Assembly: GCF_002531755.2 (NCBI RefSeq)
Contig: NZ_CP034998.1
Coordinates: forward strand, 2,294,001-2,358,000
Direction of reading: 5' to 3'
Source: Rhizobium acidisoli
Lineage (GTDB): Bacteria > Pseudomonadota > Alphaproteobacteria > Rhizobiales > Rhizobiaceae
Length of the DNA stretch: 64,000 bases
The notes under the pieces were generated by a model. That model did no database searches. It saw nothing but the letters and a program-made list of their open reading frames with translations, and was not told the origin of the DNA. This document shows, in pieces, positions 8,695-19,697 of the stretch. Each line of letters begins with the position of its first letter. Positions within the stretch are counted from its first letter, which is position 1. The position numbers and the translations under genes are program-made.

Positions 8695-9042
8695 TCAGAC
8701 CTTCTCTTTCTTCCTGACTTTTTCCTTGGGCTCCACCGGTGCATCGGGTGTCGGCGCCAGCAACTTGCGCAGCGATGCGATCTTGTCCTTCACCAGCGGC
8801 CGGAAGCGCGTCGCGCGATAGGGCATATCGGCCGCCCCGTAACCTTCCGGCCCGTCATCATTGCCGCGATGGATTTCCGCGAGCTTCACGCCGATGAACG
8901 TGCCGTCGACATAATGGGTATATTCGCCCACCCAGCGGATCGTATAGATCTCGCCTTTGCGGATGAGCTGGTCGATGCTGACATGTTTGAAGGTATCGTT
9001 GATGCAGACGACCTTCTGGCCGACATGAAAATCATAGCTCAT
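8695..9042 (-). CDS. Conserved hypothetical protein
   Basis: A 115-residue soluble protein beginning MSYDFHVGQKVVCIND. The first 70 residues form a beta-rich, SH3- or tudor-like pattern (VGQKVVCIND, KGEIYTIRWVGEY, GVKLAEIHR), and the end is a lysine/glutamate-rich tail. No catalytic motif is visible and I do not recognise a function. The ATG at 9042 is preferred to the upstream start at 9057 because the VGQKVVCIND block then sits at the N-terminus. It stands between convergent and same-strand neighbours without clear operon partners. Confidence 0.65.
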   Translation of the reverse strand: MSYDFHVGQKVVCINDTFKHVSIDQLIRKGEIYTIRWVGEYTHYVDGTFIGVKLAEIHRGNDDGPEGYGAADMPYRATRFRPLVKDKIASLRKLLAPTPDAPVEPKEKVRKKEKV

Positions 9043-9179
9043 GGATCCAACTCTCAAACGGCAATCCGCCCCGGCGATCTATAGCGCGCCGGGCCGCCAG
9101 GATGAACCATTTTCTGCCGGCGGGCCTATTTGCCGCGACGACAGCCGCACCCGCGCCGCACGGTTCAAGGGGACAGATA

Positions 9180-10490
9180 TCAGTCGCAATAGACCTTGCC
9201 GCTTTTGCGGGAGCGCAGATCGAAGTGGAAGTGGTTCCAGTGCTCCGGGTTGCTGCCGGGGCCGAGCACGGTGTTGAAATAGCGGCAGCTGTCGGTGCGC
9301 ACCGCCTTCAGCAACCGGCCCTCGCGCAGCGAGAACAGGCCCTTTTTGCGCACGTCGATCTCATGGCCGTTCTTCAGCACGAACTTGCCGACGTCGATGG
9401 CATTGCCGCGGGCGTGTTCAGACATCGGATTGTATCTCTGCCGGCTGTTGTTCATGCGGCGACAGGAATAGCCGCCGAGCGGCTGGATCGTCCTGATGCC
9501 GCTCCAGTAGCGATAGCGGGCAGACGGCGCCAACTCGTTCTTCACCCATTTGGCGAAGGCGAGCGTCACCTGGCAGTTCAGCGTCACCGCCGGCTTGACG
9601 CCGATACTGCCGGAAAGCCCCTTCAGCGATACCGGATAGGGCACCTGGCAGGCCGGCCCGTTCGAGATCGGCGGCTTCTCGTCGAAGAGCACGCCCATGC
9701 GCTTCAGCTCGCGCCGGCAGGCAAGCTCGGAGGCCGGCATGACGCTCGGATCGACAGGTACCGCTGGCTCGCTCATCATCGGATTGTTGGGACGCAGCAT
9801 CGCGACCTCTTCGCTTTCATCCTCTTCCGGAACGCGTGTCGGCGCCACGACAGGGCTGCCGTCGTTCCAGGCGGGCGCCCGGCTCATCTGCGCTTGTGCT
9901 GCCGGCTGCGGCATCGGTGCGGGCTGGCGAAGCGGCTGGTTCACCTGCGTAGGGCTATCGGTGCCGATGCCGTCAACGACGGGCTCGGTCGCATTGCCCT
10001 CGGCGATCTGCTGCTGTTGTTCCTGCGCCAACCCGACGACCGGCTCTGCTCCAAGTTCGTCATCCATATTGACGCCACCGGAAGGGATCGCAAGGTTCTG
10101 CGTGCCGCCCCAATTGCCGCTCGGCTGGCCCGCCGCCAGCGCCTCATCGCTGTCGATCATCGGCAGGCGGCCCCCGCGCGCCGCCGCTTGGGAGGGCGCG
10201 GCATGACCGGTGCCGGCAAGGTTCGGCGTATTGAGGTAATCGACGGAGCCCTGGCTATTGCCGACCGGCGCATTGGAAACGGGATAGGAGGCCTGGCTTT
10301 CCACCGGCGCCATGCGCACCGAGGGCGCCATGCGCGCCGCCGGCGCCCGTGCCGGCGAGATCGAGCTGACCCTGGTGCCGCTGTCGACATTGGCCGGCGG
10401 CACCAGCCCATCGCTGATCGAACAGGTCGTCAGCGCCGCCGAAAGCAGCAGGGGCAAAAGGGATCGCCGAGGAAAGGAAACAAACGCCAT
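9180..10490 (-). CDS. Extensin-like C-terminal-domain lipoprotein
   Basis: A 436-residue protein with a lipoprotein signal (MAFVSFPRRSLLPLLLSAAL, lipobox LTTC near residue 23). About 230 residues of low-complexity Pro/Ala/Gln-rich sequence follow, then the extensin-like C-terminal domain: ELACRRELKRMGV, SGIRTIQPLGGYSCRR, SEHARGNAIDVGKFVL and NPEHWNHFHFDL. The SEHARGNAID and HWNHFHFD blocks resemble metal sites of D-Ala-D-Ala-type peptidases, which suggests an envelope role in peptidoglycan, but no activity is established for the family. Common in Rhizobiales. Confidence 0.85.
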   Translation of the reverse strand: MAFVSFPRRSLLPLLLSAALTTCSISDGLVPPANVDSGTRVSSISPARAPAARMAPSVRMAPVESQASYPVSNAPVGNSQGSVDYLNTPNLAGTGHAAPSQAAARGGRLPMIDSDEALAAGQPSGNWGGTQNLAIPSGGVNMDDELGAEPVVGLAQEQQQQIAEGNATEPVVDGIGTDSPTQVNQPLRQPAPMPQPAAQAQMSRAPAWNDGSPVVAPTRVPEEDESEEVAMLRPNNPMMSEPAVPVDPSVMPASELACRRELKRMGVLFDEKPPISNGPACQVPYPVSLKGLSGSIGVKPAVTLNCQVTLAFAKWVKNELAPSARYRYWSGIRTIQPLGGYSCRRMNNSRQRYNPMSEHARGNAIDVGKFVLKNGHEIDVRKKGLFSLREGRLLKAVRTDSCRYFNTVLGPGSNPEHWNHFHFDLRSRKSGKVYCD

Positions 10491-10604
10491 ACTCTTATCG
10501 CTTCCGCAGGCCGACTGGGCAGTGACAGAAAAAACTCACTCCAATTTTAATTAAAAACGGTGAATGAAAACTTACCGGCACAATCTGAACGCGACGGAGA
10601 TGAA

Positions 10605-10626
10605 AAAGGCCGCTTTCGCGGCCTTT
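10605..10626 (-). terminator. Rho-independent terminator of the chemoreceptor gene
   Basis: AAAGGCCGC-TTTC-GCGGCCTTT forms a perfect 9-bp stem. Read on the minus strand it follows the chemoreceptor stop by 16 bases and ends in a T run. Confidence 0.85.
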
Positions 10627-10641
10627 GATCTGTCGGTTAAC

Positions 10642-12462
10642 TCACGCTGCCCGTGTGTACCGGGCTCCGGGCGATTGCCCCGCCCCGCGCAGGCGGAAAT
10701 TCGAAAGCAGCGTCTTCAGCTGGGTGCTTTCGTCGGCAAGCGTGCGGCTCGCCGCCGTCGTCTCCTCGACCATCGCGGCATTCTGCTGCGTCATCTGGTC
10801 CATGTGATTGACGGAACCGTTGATCTCGTTCAGCCCGGTCGACTGTTCGCGGGCCGCCGTCGCGATCGACGCGACGTGGTCGTTGACCTTGTTGACCAGC
10901 GCTTCGATCTCCAGCAACGCCTCACCCGTTGAGCGCACCAGCGCCACCCCGCCCTCGACCTCGGTCGCCGACCGGCTGATCAATTCCTTGATCTCCTTGG
11001 CCGCATTGGCGGAACGCTGGGCGAGTTCACGCACTTCCTGGGCGACGACGGCAAAGCCGCGGCCCGCCTCGCCTGCCCGCGCCGCCTCGACGCCGGCATT
11101 CAGCGCCAGAAGGTTCGTCTGGAAGGCGATCTCGTCGATAACCGAAATGATCTGGTTGATGCGGCTCGACGATTCCTCGATCCGGCCCATCGCCGTCACC
11201 GCATTGCGAACGATATCGCCGGAGCGGCCGGCGCTTGCCTTGGTTTCGGCCACCATCTCGCGCGCTTCGTTCGCCCGCTCGGATGCCGTCTTGACCGTCG
11301 CGGTGATCTCGTCCAGCGCTGCCGCCGTCTCTTCGAGCGCCGCCGCCTGCTGTTCTGTTCGCTTCGACAGGTTGCCGGTCGCTTCGCTGATGTCGGAAGC
11401 GCTGTCGTTGACGACGCGGCTCGACTCGGCGATCGCATGGATGACCCCGTTCAGCGCATCGACGGCGGCGTTGAAATCGCCCCTCAGCTTGGCGTAGTCC
11501 TCGCCGATTTCGCCGATCGCAACCGTCAGGTCGCCGCCAGCGAGCTTCTCCAGGCCGACGCCGAGCGCCTGCATCGCAAGGGTCTGCCGCTCCGAGGCCG
11601 AACGCAGGCTCGCCTCGTTGCCGCGGCGCTCGTCTTCGATCTGCCGCTGTCTTTCGTCTTCCCGCCCGCGCAGCGCGCTGCGCTCGTCGACGGAATCGCG
11701 CAGCACCAGCAGCGCCTTGGCCATCTGGCCGATTTCGTCACGGCACTCGCTGCCGGCGATCTCCACCGATGCCTCTTCGGCGGCGATCGCGTTCATCGCT
11801 GTCTTCAGCCGGGCGACCGGCGCCGTCACGCTGCGCACGATGGCATAGGCGATGGCAACCGTGGCGGCCGCGCCGAGCAGGCAGAGCACTGCCGCCCAGA
11901 TCGCATTCTGGCGATAGAGCGCGGCTAGGTCATCGGCATAGACGCCGGTGCCGACGATCCAGCCCCAGGGCTCGAAACCGGCGACATAGGAATATTTCAG
12001 CACTGGCTCATCGGCGCCCGGCTTCGGCCAGTAATAATCGACGAAGCCCTTGCCGTCCTTCTTCACCTTGTTGACGAATTCGACGAACAGGAACTTGCCG
12101 TTCGGATCCTTCATCTGCGAGATGTCGGTGCCGTTGAGCGCCGGCTTGATCGGGTGCATCACCATGGTCGGATGCATGTCGTTGATCCAGAAATAGCCGT
12201 CGGCGCCGTAGCGCATCGCACCGATCACGTCCTTGGCGGCCGCCTGGGCCTGCTCGCGGGTCATCGTGCCCGCCTGCTCCATCTTGTAATATTTGTCGAA
12301 GATGCCGATCGCCGTCGCCTCCATCTTCTCCAGCCCCGCCTTCCGCTCCGCTTGCAGCTCGGAATAGGAATAGTTCAGAAAGAACACCATCGTTGCCGCG
12401 AGCACGGCAAGCGTGAAGCCGACGAGGCAGTAAAGGCGTGTGGAAATCTTGATGTTGCGCAT
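10642..12462 (-). CDS. Methyl-accepting chemotaxis protein with sCache sensor
   Basis: A 606-residue inner-membrane chemoreceptor. Order: N-terminal membrane helix (about 10-30), a periplasmic single-Cache domain with [17 protein letters not shown] and [16 protein letters not shown], a second membrane helix (about 188-210), HAMP ([14 protein letters not shown]), a linker, and the signalling domain with the hairpin tip [21 protein letters not shown]. It senses small molecules in the periplasm and controls CheA. There is no CheR/CheB-binding pentapeptide at the end (ARYTRAA). It stands alone with its own terminator. Confidence 0.93.
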   Translation of the reverse strand: MRNIKISTRLYCLVGFTLAVLAATMVFFLNYSYSELQAERKAGLEKMEATAIGIFDKYYKMEQAGTMTREQAQAAAKDVIGAMRYGADGYFWINDMHPTMVMHPIKPALNGTDISQMKDPNGKFLFVEFVNKVKKDGKGFVDYYWPKPGADEPVLKYSYVAGFEPWGWIVGTGVYADDLAALYRQNAIWAAVLCLLGAAATVAIAYAIVRSVTAPVARLKTAMNAIAAEEASVEIAGSECRDEIGQMAKALLVLRDSVDERSALRGREDERQRQIEDERRGNEASLRSASERQTLAMQALGVGLEKLAGGDLTVAIGEIGEDYAKLRGDFNAAVDALNGVIHAIAESSRVVNDSASDISEATGNLSKRTEQQAAALEETAAALDEITATVKTASERANEAREMVAETKASAGRSGDIVRNAVTAMGRIEESSSRINQIISVIDEIAFQTNLLALNAGVEAARAGEAGRGFAVVAQEVRELAQRSANAAKEIKELISRSATEVEGGVALVRSTGEALLEIEALVNKVNDHVASIATAAREQSTGLNEINGSVNHMDQMTQQNAAMVEETTAASRTLADESTQLKTLLSNFRLRGAGQSPGARYTRAA

Positions 12463-12752
12463 GAGGTTCCCGGCGAGTCTTCTATGTGAAATCGTTCACA
12501 TACTGACCCATCAGAATTACTGGAGCGTAAAGTTTGATTAGAAGACGATTAAATGACGTAAGGGAGGTATTGGCTGCAAAATTCAACCAATTGAAATTGA
12601 ATGGAATTTAGACCGGTGCCGGTCCGGCATTTTTCCGCCGCCATCTACTCTAAGGACCTGGTAAAGCGGTCTTTTACAGCCTCCAGCCTTTGCACTAGGG
12701 TACTCACCAGTGAATCGCCGACCCATGGCCCGCACCAGATGGAGAACCCTTG

Positions 12753-13139
12753 ATGACCGATGCCGCCAAGCCGAGAGGCGAACTGACGCTGCGCACGCTC
12801 GCAATGCCGGGTGATGCCAACCCGGCCGGCGATATCTTCGGCGGCTGGGTCATGGCGCAGATGGACCTTGCATCCGGCATTCGCGCCGCCGAGCGCGCCA
12901 AGGGCCGCGTCGTCACCGCCGCCGTCAAGGAGATGGCCTTCGAACTGCCGGTCAAGATCGGCGACACGATGTCGGTCTATACCGATATCGAGCGCGTCGG
13001 CCGCACCTCGATCACCCTGATCGTCGAAGCTTGGGCGCATCGTGCCCGCTATGCCAAGATGGAGAAGGTTACCGCCGCCACCTTCATTATGGTGGCGCTC
13101 GACGAAGAGGGCAAACCGAAGGCCGTCCCCGCGGAGTAA
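12753..13139 (+). CDS. Acyl-CoA thioesterase, YciA-type hotdog fold
   Basis: A 128-residue hotdog-fold thioesterase. It carries the family pattern MPGDANPAGDIFGGWVMAQMDLASGI, in which the conserved Asn/Asp region and helix shape the active site, followed by AVKEMAFELPVKIGDTM and the strand ITLIVEAWAHR. Such enzymes hydrolyse acyl-CoA esters to release CoA and act as hexamers in the cytoplasm. The ATG at 12753 has GGAG 8 bases before it; TTG at 12750 is rejected. It is followed after 25 bases by a membrane-protein gene on the same strand. Confidence 0.88.
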   Translation: MTDAAKPRGELTLRTLAMPGDANPAGDIFGGWVMAQMDLASGIRAAERAKGRVVTAAVKEMAFELPVKIGDTMSVYTDIERVGRTSITLIVEAWAHRARYAKMEKVTAATFIMVALDEEGKPKAVPAE

Positions 13140-13164
13140 CACTCTCGATACCGAGGGATAAGGC

Positions 13165-13752
13165 ATGGAAACGGTCAGCTCGCCGGAGGTCTTCCTTCAC
13201 ATCAAGGTGGTGATGGGCATGGTCATCAGCCTTTCGCTGGCGCGGCTGCTGACTGGCGTCGCCGGTATCGTCCAGCATCCCGGCAAGGCGAAGGTCTATG
13301 CCGTCCACCTCGGCTGGGCGCTCTCCCTGTTCCTTTTCATCATCCACATCTGGTGGTGGGAATATCGGCTGCAGGCCGTGCCGGCGATCGGCTTCGGCAT
13401 CTATCTCTTCCTCGTCTGCTTCTGCAGCCTGTTTTTCCTGCTCTGCGCCCTGCTCTTCCCGGCGAGCCTCGACGAATATGGCGGCTACGAGGAATACTTC
13501 ATTTCCCGGCGCAAATGGTTCTTCGGCATCCTCGGCCTGATCTATGCCGTCGATATCCTCGACACGGCGATCAAGGGGCCGGAGCGCATCCTGTCGCTCG
13601 GCTGGGAATATCCCGCCCGCAACATCGCCTACATCCTGCTCTGCGCCATCGCCGCCTGGACACCCAACCGCCGCTTCCAGACCACCTTCGTTATCGCCAA
13701 TCTGCTCTACCAGGTCAGTTTCATCTTCCGGCTTTATGATGTGCTGGGGTGA
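13165..13752 (+). CDS. Conserved membrane protein
   Basis: A 195-residue integral membrane protein with about five hydrophobic helices: VVMGMVISLSLARLLTGVAG, the LGWALSLFLFIIHIWWW stretch, FGIYLFLVCFCSLFFLLCAL, WFFGILGLIYAVDIL and NIAYILLCAIAAW. There is no recognised catalytic or transport motif. GGGATAAGG precedes the ATG. It is 25 bases after the thioesterase gene and probably cotranscribed with it. Function unknown. Confidence 0.75.
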   Translation: METVSSPEVFLHIKVVMGMVISLSLARLLTGVAGIVQHPGKAKVYAVHLGWALSLFLFIIHIWWWEYRLQAVPAIGFGIYLFLVCFCSLFFLLCALLFPASLDEYGGYEEYFISRRKWFFGILGLIYAVDILDTAIKGPERILSLGWEYPARNIAYILLCAIAAWTPNRRFQTTFVIANLLYQVSFIFRLYDVLG

Positions 13753-13759
13753 GGAGCGG

Positions 13760-14994
<1,235 letters not shown>

Positions 14995-14996
<2 letters not shown>

Positions 14997-15025
14997 GGTG
15001 CCCCGCAGGGGCCTCGAAGGACGGG
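14995..15025 (+). repeat. Right half of the palindromic repeat split by the IS110 element
   Basis: GAGGTGCCCCGCAGGGGCCT and the following CGAAGGACG continue the repeat begun at 13885-13894. A CCCC-GCAG-GGGCC hairpin lies at its centre. Beyond it a variable spacer leads to a second module at 15083. Confidence 0.7.
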
Positions 15026-15082
15026 GCTGGCCACCCGCTTCGCCAAATGGCGAGGCTGGTGTGGTGCCCAGCCACCCGCCCC

Positions 15083-15125
15083 CGTGGTTCGAGACGGCCC
15101 TTCGGGCCTCCTCACCATGAGGGCT
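15083..15125 (+). repeat. Rhizobial palindromic repeat, second module
   Basis: This 43-base module begins CGTGGTTCGAGACGGCCC and ends CCTCACCATGAGGGCTG. Near-identical copies lie at 44114-44160 (inverted) and 44350-44396. With the first module it forms a RIME-like mosaic between genes. Confidence 0.75.
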
Positions 15126-15193
15126 GGTCGGTGTGCCGTGCCGCCTCTCCTCACAGTGCCGGTCACTCAGAAGAGGAGGAAAATCGCCGCCCC

Positions 15194-16378
15194 TTACACC
15201 TTCAAAAACTCCGACCCCTTATCAAACCCCAGCCCCGGAAAGATTTTCCCCGTCAGATCATCCACACCGACATCGAACTGCCGATAGAGCATCGCCGCCG
15301 CCACCTCGCGCACGTCGGCGGTCGGCATCAGGTCGCGGTCATCGAGCAGTTGGCCGTCGCCGATGCCGGGCCACTTGCCGAGGATGCGGCCGCCGTTGAT
15401 CGCGCCGCCGGCAAGCAGCGCGCAGCCGCCGGTGCCGTGGTCGGTGCCGGCGGAGCCGTTCTGGCGGGCGGTGCGGCCGAATTCGGTCATGGCGAGCACC
15501 ACGGTCTTTGCCCAGATCTCGGTCCCAAGCGTCGTCTTCAGCGTGTTGATCGCCTGCACGAGATCCTGTGCCGGCCGCTTGAACTGGCCCGCCTGGCCGA
15601 TATGCGTATCCCAACCGGTGATCGAGAAACTGGCGATGCGGTAATCGCCCTTCAGCATGTTGGCCGCGAGCGCCGCCACATCGGCAACCTTTTCGCCGCG
15701 CTGGCCATCCGGCTCGACCATCATCGAGGCGGCGTCGGCTCGCGTCGCCTCGGCAAGTGCTGCGGCAAACGGCGGGTCGTCCGCATAGAGCCGCGCCAGG
15801 AACTGCATCTCGTCGCGCGCCGGCGCCAGATTGGAATCCGAGGCCCAGACGTCGACATTGTTCGGCCCGGAGAGGATCAGCTCGGTCGAGGTGTTGACAT
15901 CGATCGCCTTGCGCGCATCCGAGCGCGGAATGACCGCAAGTGCCCGGTTCAGCCAACCGGTTTTTTCCTCGGCAACATGTTCACCGCCGGATTCCAGCAT
16001 GTCCTGCCCGTCGAAATGGCTGCGCTGGTCGCGATAGGGCGTCGACACCGCATGTACGAAGGCAAGCTCCCGGCTTTTCCAGAGCGGCGTCAGATCCGCG
16101 GCGGCGGGATTAAGACCGAAACGTCCATCGAGGTCGAGAAGCCCGGTATCGGGCGTCAGCGCCAAGGTCGGCCGGAGCGCGGCGAAGCCGGCATCGCCAT
16201 AGGGCTGCACCAGATCCAGCCCGTCCATCGCGCCGCGCAGCACGATGGTGACGAAGCGGTTGTCGCCTGGCATCGCCGCGAAGGTGACCGTCGTGAAGAC
16301 GGGTGCGGCGGCCAGACAGCAGGCCGACGTCAGAAAGCCACGGCGGGAAAGAGAGATCCGGTTCATCGACAGCGTCAT
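15194..16378 (-). CDS. DUF1501 family protein, Tat-exported
   Basis: A 394-residue protein with a twin-arginine signal (SLSRRGFLTSACCLAAAP) and the DUF1501 body, related to the alkaline phosphatase/sulfatase superfamily: FVTIVLRGAMDGLDLVQPYG, RSHFDGQDMLESG, GWDTHIGQAG and TEFGRTARQNGSAGTDHGTG. The last two blocks hold the likely metal-binding Asp/His residues. No activity is established. The ATG at 16378 has AGGAGG before it. It is 115 bases downstream of the DUF1800 gene on the same strand; the two families are repeatedly found side by side, pointing to a shared periplasmic role. Confidence 0.88.
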   Translation of the reverse strand: MTLSMNRISLSRRGFLTSACCLAAAPVFTTVTFAAMPGDNRFVTIVLRGAMDGLDLVQPYGDAGFAALRPTLALTPDTGLLDLDGRFGLNPAAADLTPLWKSRELAFVHAVSTPYRDQRSHFDGQDMLESGGEHVAEEKTGWLNRALAVIPRSDARKAIDVNTSTELILSGPNNVDVWASDSNLAPARDEMQFLARLYADDPPFAAALAEATRADAASMMVEPDGQRGEKVADVAALAANMLKGDYRIASFSITGWDTHIGQAGQFKRPAQDLVQAINTLKTTLGTEIWAKTVVLAMTEFGRTARQNGSAGTDHGTGGCALLAGGAINGGRILGKWPGIGDGQLLDDRDLMPTADVREVAAAMLYRQFDVGVDDLTGKIFPGLGFDKGSEFLKV

Positions 16379-16493
16379 GGCGTGGGCCTCCTGAGCAGGT
16401 TCCGGAAAAGTGTCCAGCGGTTTTCCGGTCAGAACCTGCGACAAAACAAATGAGCTACGCAGACGAAGCGTTGGCTTGCCAACGAAAGTCTGC

Positions 16494-18005
16494 TTAGCGG
16501 CGGTTGAATTCGGGCGATGCCAGCACCAATGTCAGCCCGCTGATCTTGTTCGGCGCCTGCGACACCACGCGGATCGTCTCGTCACGCGCAGCATCCGCAA
16601 GCGTCGACTTCAGGAATTCGCGCGGATCTTCGTCGCGGCCGAACTGGGTGGCGGCCCGCCGTGCCCAGACCAATCGTTCGGCGAGCTGGCTGCCGGTGAT
16701 CCAGGCGGAAAAACCCTCCTCGAAACCGGCCGGGCTCGGCGGCAGCCAGATCGGCTGGCCCATACGCTTCAGCGCCCCCTGCCCCAACGCCCGCGCCGTC
16801 CGGAAGGCTTTGAGCCGCTTGTCCCTCGCCTCGCCGGCGGGGTCCGTCGTCACGGGCGATCCTGCCATGCCAGGCGTATTCGCCGCCATGTCGCCTTCTT
16901 CGGTGCCCTGCTGATTGGCCGCCAGGAAGCTGCCGACGACGCCGTTGACCGGCCCCGCATTCAGCGCCCTCAATCCGGCAACGACATAATCGAAGGGCTG
17001 ACGCGCCTTTGCGCCCTCGTCGCGCCAAGCGGCGGGATGGTCGAGCATGGCGGTGTAGACGGCTGTCAGATCACCGTCCGTCTTCTTCCACGCCGCGGCC
17101 ATGTCGGACACCAGCCCCTCGTCCGGCTGGTCGGAGACGAAATGCACCGCAAGCTTGCGGCTGATATGCGCGGCCGTCTTCGGATGGACGGAGAGATCGT
17201 CGAGCATGTCGAGATAATCGTCGCGCGAGCGCTTGCGCCCGCCATAGCTGACGCCGAGCACCTCATGCGCGCCGGGCTCGGAAATATTCGGCCGGAAGGC
17301 GATGTCCATCTCCTTGCGGTCGATGGTCAGACCCGTCAGCACCATGGCCGCCGCCGTCACATCCGCCTGGGTATAGCCGCTGCCGGCGCCGAGCGTATGC
17401 AGCTCCAGGAGTTCGCGGCCGAGATTTTCGTTCAGCCCCTTGTTGCGCTTCATGCCGCCGACCGATTCCGGCCCGAGCGAATCCGCCTGGTCGAGATAGA
17501 TCAGCATGGCGGGATGGGCCGTGGCGCTGCGCAGGAGATCGCCGAACCTGCCCGACATGAACGGCCGGATCGCCTCGGCCTCGTAGAGCGGCACGATCAG
17601 GCGCATCGGCAGGCTTTTGTTGGCGCTGGTGGAGAAATGGTCGGTCCAAAAGGTCGAAAGCCGCTCGTAGAAGCCGTACGGCGACAGCACCGCCTGCATC
17701 AGCCGCAGGTTCGCATCGTGCTGGAATTGCTGCTGCGCCTGGCGCTGCACGCCCTTGCGCATCTCGCGCCGCGTCGGATCGTCGGTCACCGTGCCGGCGT
17801 CCTCTCGGATTTGTTTCAACTGTTCCTGCAGGCTGAGGATCGCCCGTCGGCGTGTATCGGGGCCGCCAAGCGGAAAGTCCGGCGTCGCCGCCATTCCCTT
17901 GCCGAGCTGACTGATCAGCTCATCCTTGTTTTGCGGCGGCGCCTCGCCCGGCCGGAAACCATAGCCGAACCGGATCGCTGCCATCGTCGGGAAAGAGAGG
18001 CTCAT
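16494..18005 (-). CDS. DUF1800 family protein
   Basis: A 503-residue protein of the DUF1800 family, the usual partner of DUF1501. Recognisable blocks are AAIRFGYGFRPGE at the start, LSTFWTDHFSTSANK, RELLELHTLGAGSGYTQADV, VLTGLTIDR, and HISRKLAVHFVSD. No signal peptide is seen, whereas its partner has a Tat signal, so it may travel with the partner or stay inside. AGGAG lies about 10 bases before the ATG at 18005. First gene of the pair; function unknown. Confidence 0.88.
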   Translation of the reverse strand: MSLSFPTMAAIRFGYGFRPGEAPPQNKDELISQLGKGMAATPDFPLGGPDTRRRAILSLQEQLKQIREDAGTVTDDPTRREMRKGVQRQAQQQFQHDANLRLMQAVLSPYGFYERLSTFWTDHFSTSANKSLPMRLIVPLYEAEAIRPFMSGRFGDLLRSATAHPAMLIYLDQADSLGPESVGGMKRNKGLNENLGRELLELHTLGAGSGYTQADVTAAAMVLTGLTIDRKEMDIAFRPNISEPGAHEVLGVSYGGRKRSRDDYLDMLDDLSVHPKTAAHISRKLAVHFVSDQPDEGLVSDMAAAWKKTDGDLTAVYTAMLDHPAAWRDEGAKARQPFDYVVAGLRALNAGPVNGVVGSFLAANQQGTEEGDMAANTPGMAGSPVTTDPAGEARDKRLKAFRTARALGQGALKRMGQPIWLPPSPAGFEEGFSAWITGSQLAERLVWARRAATQFGRDEDPREFLKSTLADAARDETIRVVSQAPNKISGLTLVLASPEFNRR

Positions 18006-18126
18006 GGCCGGTCAACTCCTGATCACTTGGTAGTGACAGGCTGCCAGCCGATTGCGACGGCAATCTGTAGGAAATGTGGCGATATCCAGACATGGACGAT
18101 TTGTAATCTGTTGAAAAAATTACAAT

Positions 18127-18474
18127 TTACGCCCGAAAGATGAAGGATGCTCCGATTGCGATGAGCGCAAAGCCGATCGCATGGTTCCAGGTCAGGTTCT
18201 CGCCGAGCCAGAAGATCGAGAAGCCGGCAAAGACGATCAGCGTGATCACCTCCTGCATCGTCTTCAACTGCGCCGTCGTATAGACCGCCGAGCCGATACG
18301 GTTGGCCGGCACCGCCAGGCAATATTCGAAGAAGGCGATGCCCCAGCTGACGACGATAGCAAGGAAGATGGCGCTGCTCTTGTGCTTGAGATGGCCATAC
18401 CAGGCGAAAGTCATGAAGATGTTGGAGGCAAACAGCATGATGACAGGCCAGAGGGCGGCGGGAGAAAATGACAT
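18127..18474 (-). CDS. DUF486 small multidrug-resistance-like membrane protein
   Basis: A 115-residue protein with four predicted membrane helices (PAALWPVIMLFASNIFMTFA, AIFLAIVVSWGIAFFEYCLA, MQEVITLIVFAGFSIFWLGE, HAIGFALIAIGASFIFR). It matches the DUF486 group within the drug/metabolite transporter superfamily, with the typical FAWYGHLK and AVPANRIG pieces. Transport is not demonstrated for the family. Start taken at ATG 18474, at the first membrane helix, although the frame is open further upstream. Confidence 0.85.
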   Translation of the reverse strand: MSFSPAALWPVIMLFASNIFMTFAWYGHLKHKSSAIFLAIVVSWGIAFFEYCLAVPANRIGSAVYTTAQLKTMQEVITLIVFAGFSIFWLGENLTWNHAIGFALIAIGASFIFRA

Positions 18475-18783
18475 GGAATAACTCAGGGCTGTGAAGGAAG
18501 AAACCGATCCGGCAGGGAGATGCCGGCAGCCCTTACCTAGCACGCCGCCGCCCGGCGGCAAGCCCCGCATGGCTTGAGAACTGCGCTGAGCCCTTACGAC
18601 ACCGAGACGATGCGGATATCAGGGAGGCTCTGCGGCGGTTCACCTTCCCAGCGCAGAAATTGCACCGAAACCGCACTTTAGAGTGAGCACGGTGCGTCTC
18701 TAAAAAAGCCCGTGCATTTTTCCACTTAATGTTGAAACGAATCAACGTGACGGATTAGCTTGCGCGAATACATAGGGGGCGAC
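18475..18783. other. Intergenic, no gene seen
   Basis: This 309-base divergent intergenic stretch should hold promoters for the DUF486 and RDD genes. A weak hairpin CCGGCA-GGGAGA-TGCCGG lies just before the DUF486 gene. Nothing else was recognised. Confidence 0.5.
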
Positions 18784-19611
18784 ATGGACACGACACCGCA
18801 GATACCGCAATACGCAACTTTGCCTTCCCGCCACTTCTGGCGACGCGCCGTGGCCTGTATCGTCGACATCATCATTTTTCAGGCTGTCATTCTCATAGCC
18901 GTTTACTGCATTTCAACAGTTATTCCCCTGGACTTCCGTTTTGCCGGCTGGAGTTACACACAGTGCAGCGTGGAGGTGCCGGATCAGCTTGCAAAGCGAA
19001 TTGACGTCGGATGGCCGTTGAAACCGGGGGAAGTTCGCATCAATCAGATCTGCGAAGTCAGCCAAATCGGTTCGGAAAAGCAAAGATACCTGCAGACAGG
19101 CGTCTCCCGCCAAACGGACTACGGGACATCAGCCCGGTGGCTGGCCGTCCCTGTCGACGCGGACGGCAATCCGGTGGTCGAAACCGAGTCCGTATACCCC
19201 AGTTTAATATCCGGCATCGTCAACATTGCACTTCTTGCGTTGGCTTTTGCCTATTTTTCCGCAAATGGCCGCCGCACGATCGGAAAAAAGCTGATGGGCC
19301 TGAGAGTCCAATCCGTCGATGGTAAGAACCCCGGCCTTGGCATCGAGTTTAGACGAGAGATCCTGAAATTCTGCCCGTATCTGCTTTTCATCGCTGCCGC
19401 TTTTGCGTTGCCGGTCTTTCCCACGGAAGACTTCGACACGTTGCTCCGCATGTCCCACGACGGATACACACTTTTAGACAATGGTGCCGCGGTGTTTTTC
19501 GAGATCATCCTGGGTATAGCTGCCCTGATCTGGTGGTTCTTGCCCCTCATCTTCTGGCGAGGACAGACCTTTTACGATCGCATCTGCGCCTGCAAAGTGG
19601 TGAAGAGTTGA
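18784..19611 (+). CDS. RDD family membrane protein
   Basis: A 275-residue inner-membrane protein with the RDD pattern: helix 1 begins RRAVACIVDIIIFQAVILIA with the conserved Arg-Asp, and the loop GRRTIGKKLMGLRVQSVDGK follows helix 2, then FRREILKFCPYLLFIAA and WWFLPLIFW. A roughly 90-residue insert between the first two helices, with two cysteines, probably faces the periplasm. RDD proteins are suspected transporters or partner subunits with no general function. ATG 18784 with GGGGGCG before it is preferred to TTG 18760. Confidence 0.8.
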   Translation: MDTTPQIPQYATLPSRHFWRRAVACIVDIIIFQAVILIAVYCISTVIPLDFRFAGWSYTQCSVEVPDQLAKRIDVGWPLKPGEVRINQICEVSQIGSEKQRYLQTGVSRQTDYGTSARWLAVPVDADGNPVVETESVYPSLISGIVNIALLALAFAYFSANGRRTIGKKLMGLRVQSVDGKNPGLGIEFRREILKFCPYLLFIAAAFALPVFPTEDFDTLLRMSHDGYTLLDNGAAVFFEIILGIAALIWWFLPLIFWRGQTFYDRICACKVVKS

Positions 19612-19646
19612 AACGTTCTGCTGCCTGGGCTGCAAGGCGCAAGGAA

Positions 19647-19676
19647 AGGCCGGCCAGCTGCTACCGCCGCCGGCCT
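19647..19676. terminator. Hairpin between convergent genes
   Basis: AGGCCGGC and GCCGGCCT form an 8-bp stem with a 14-base loop between the stops of the RDD and MFS genes. It could serve both strands; T tracts are short. Confidence 0.5.
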
Positions 19677-19697
19677 CTCTGTCAACCGCAGGCAGCG

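Noticed and set aside
9102..10550. 482-codon open frame on the plus strand
   Set aside because: Antisense shadow of the extensin-like lipoprotein gene; Arg/His/Ala-rich with no domain pattern, while the minus strand has a lipobox and conserved blocks.
16410..18143. 577-codon open frame on the plus strand
   Set aside because: Antisense of the DUF1800 gene.
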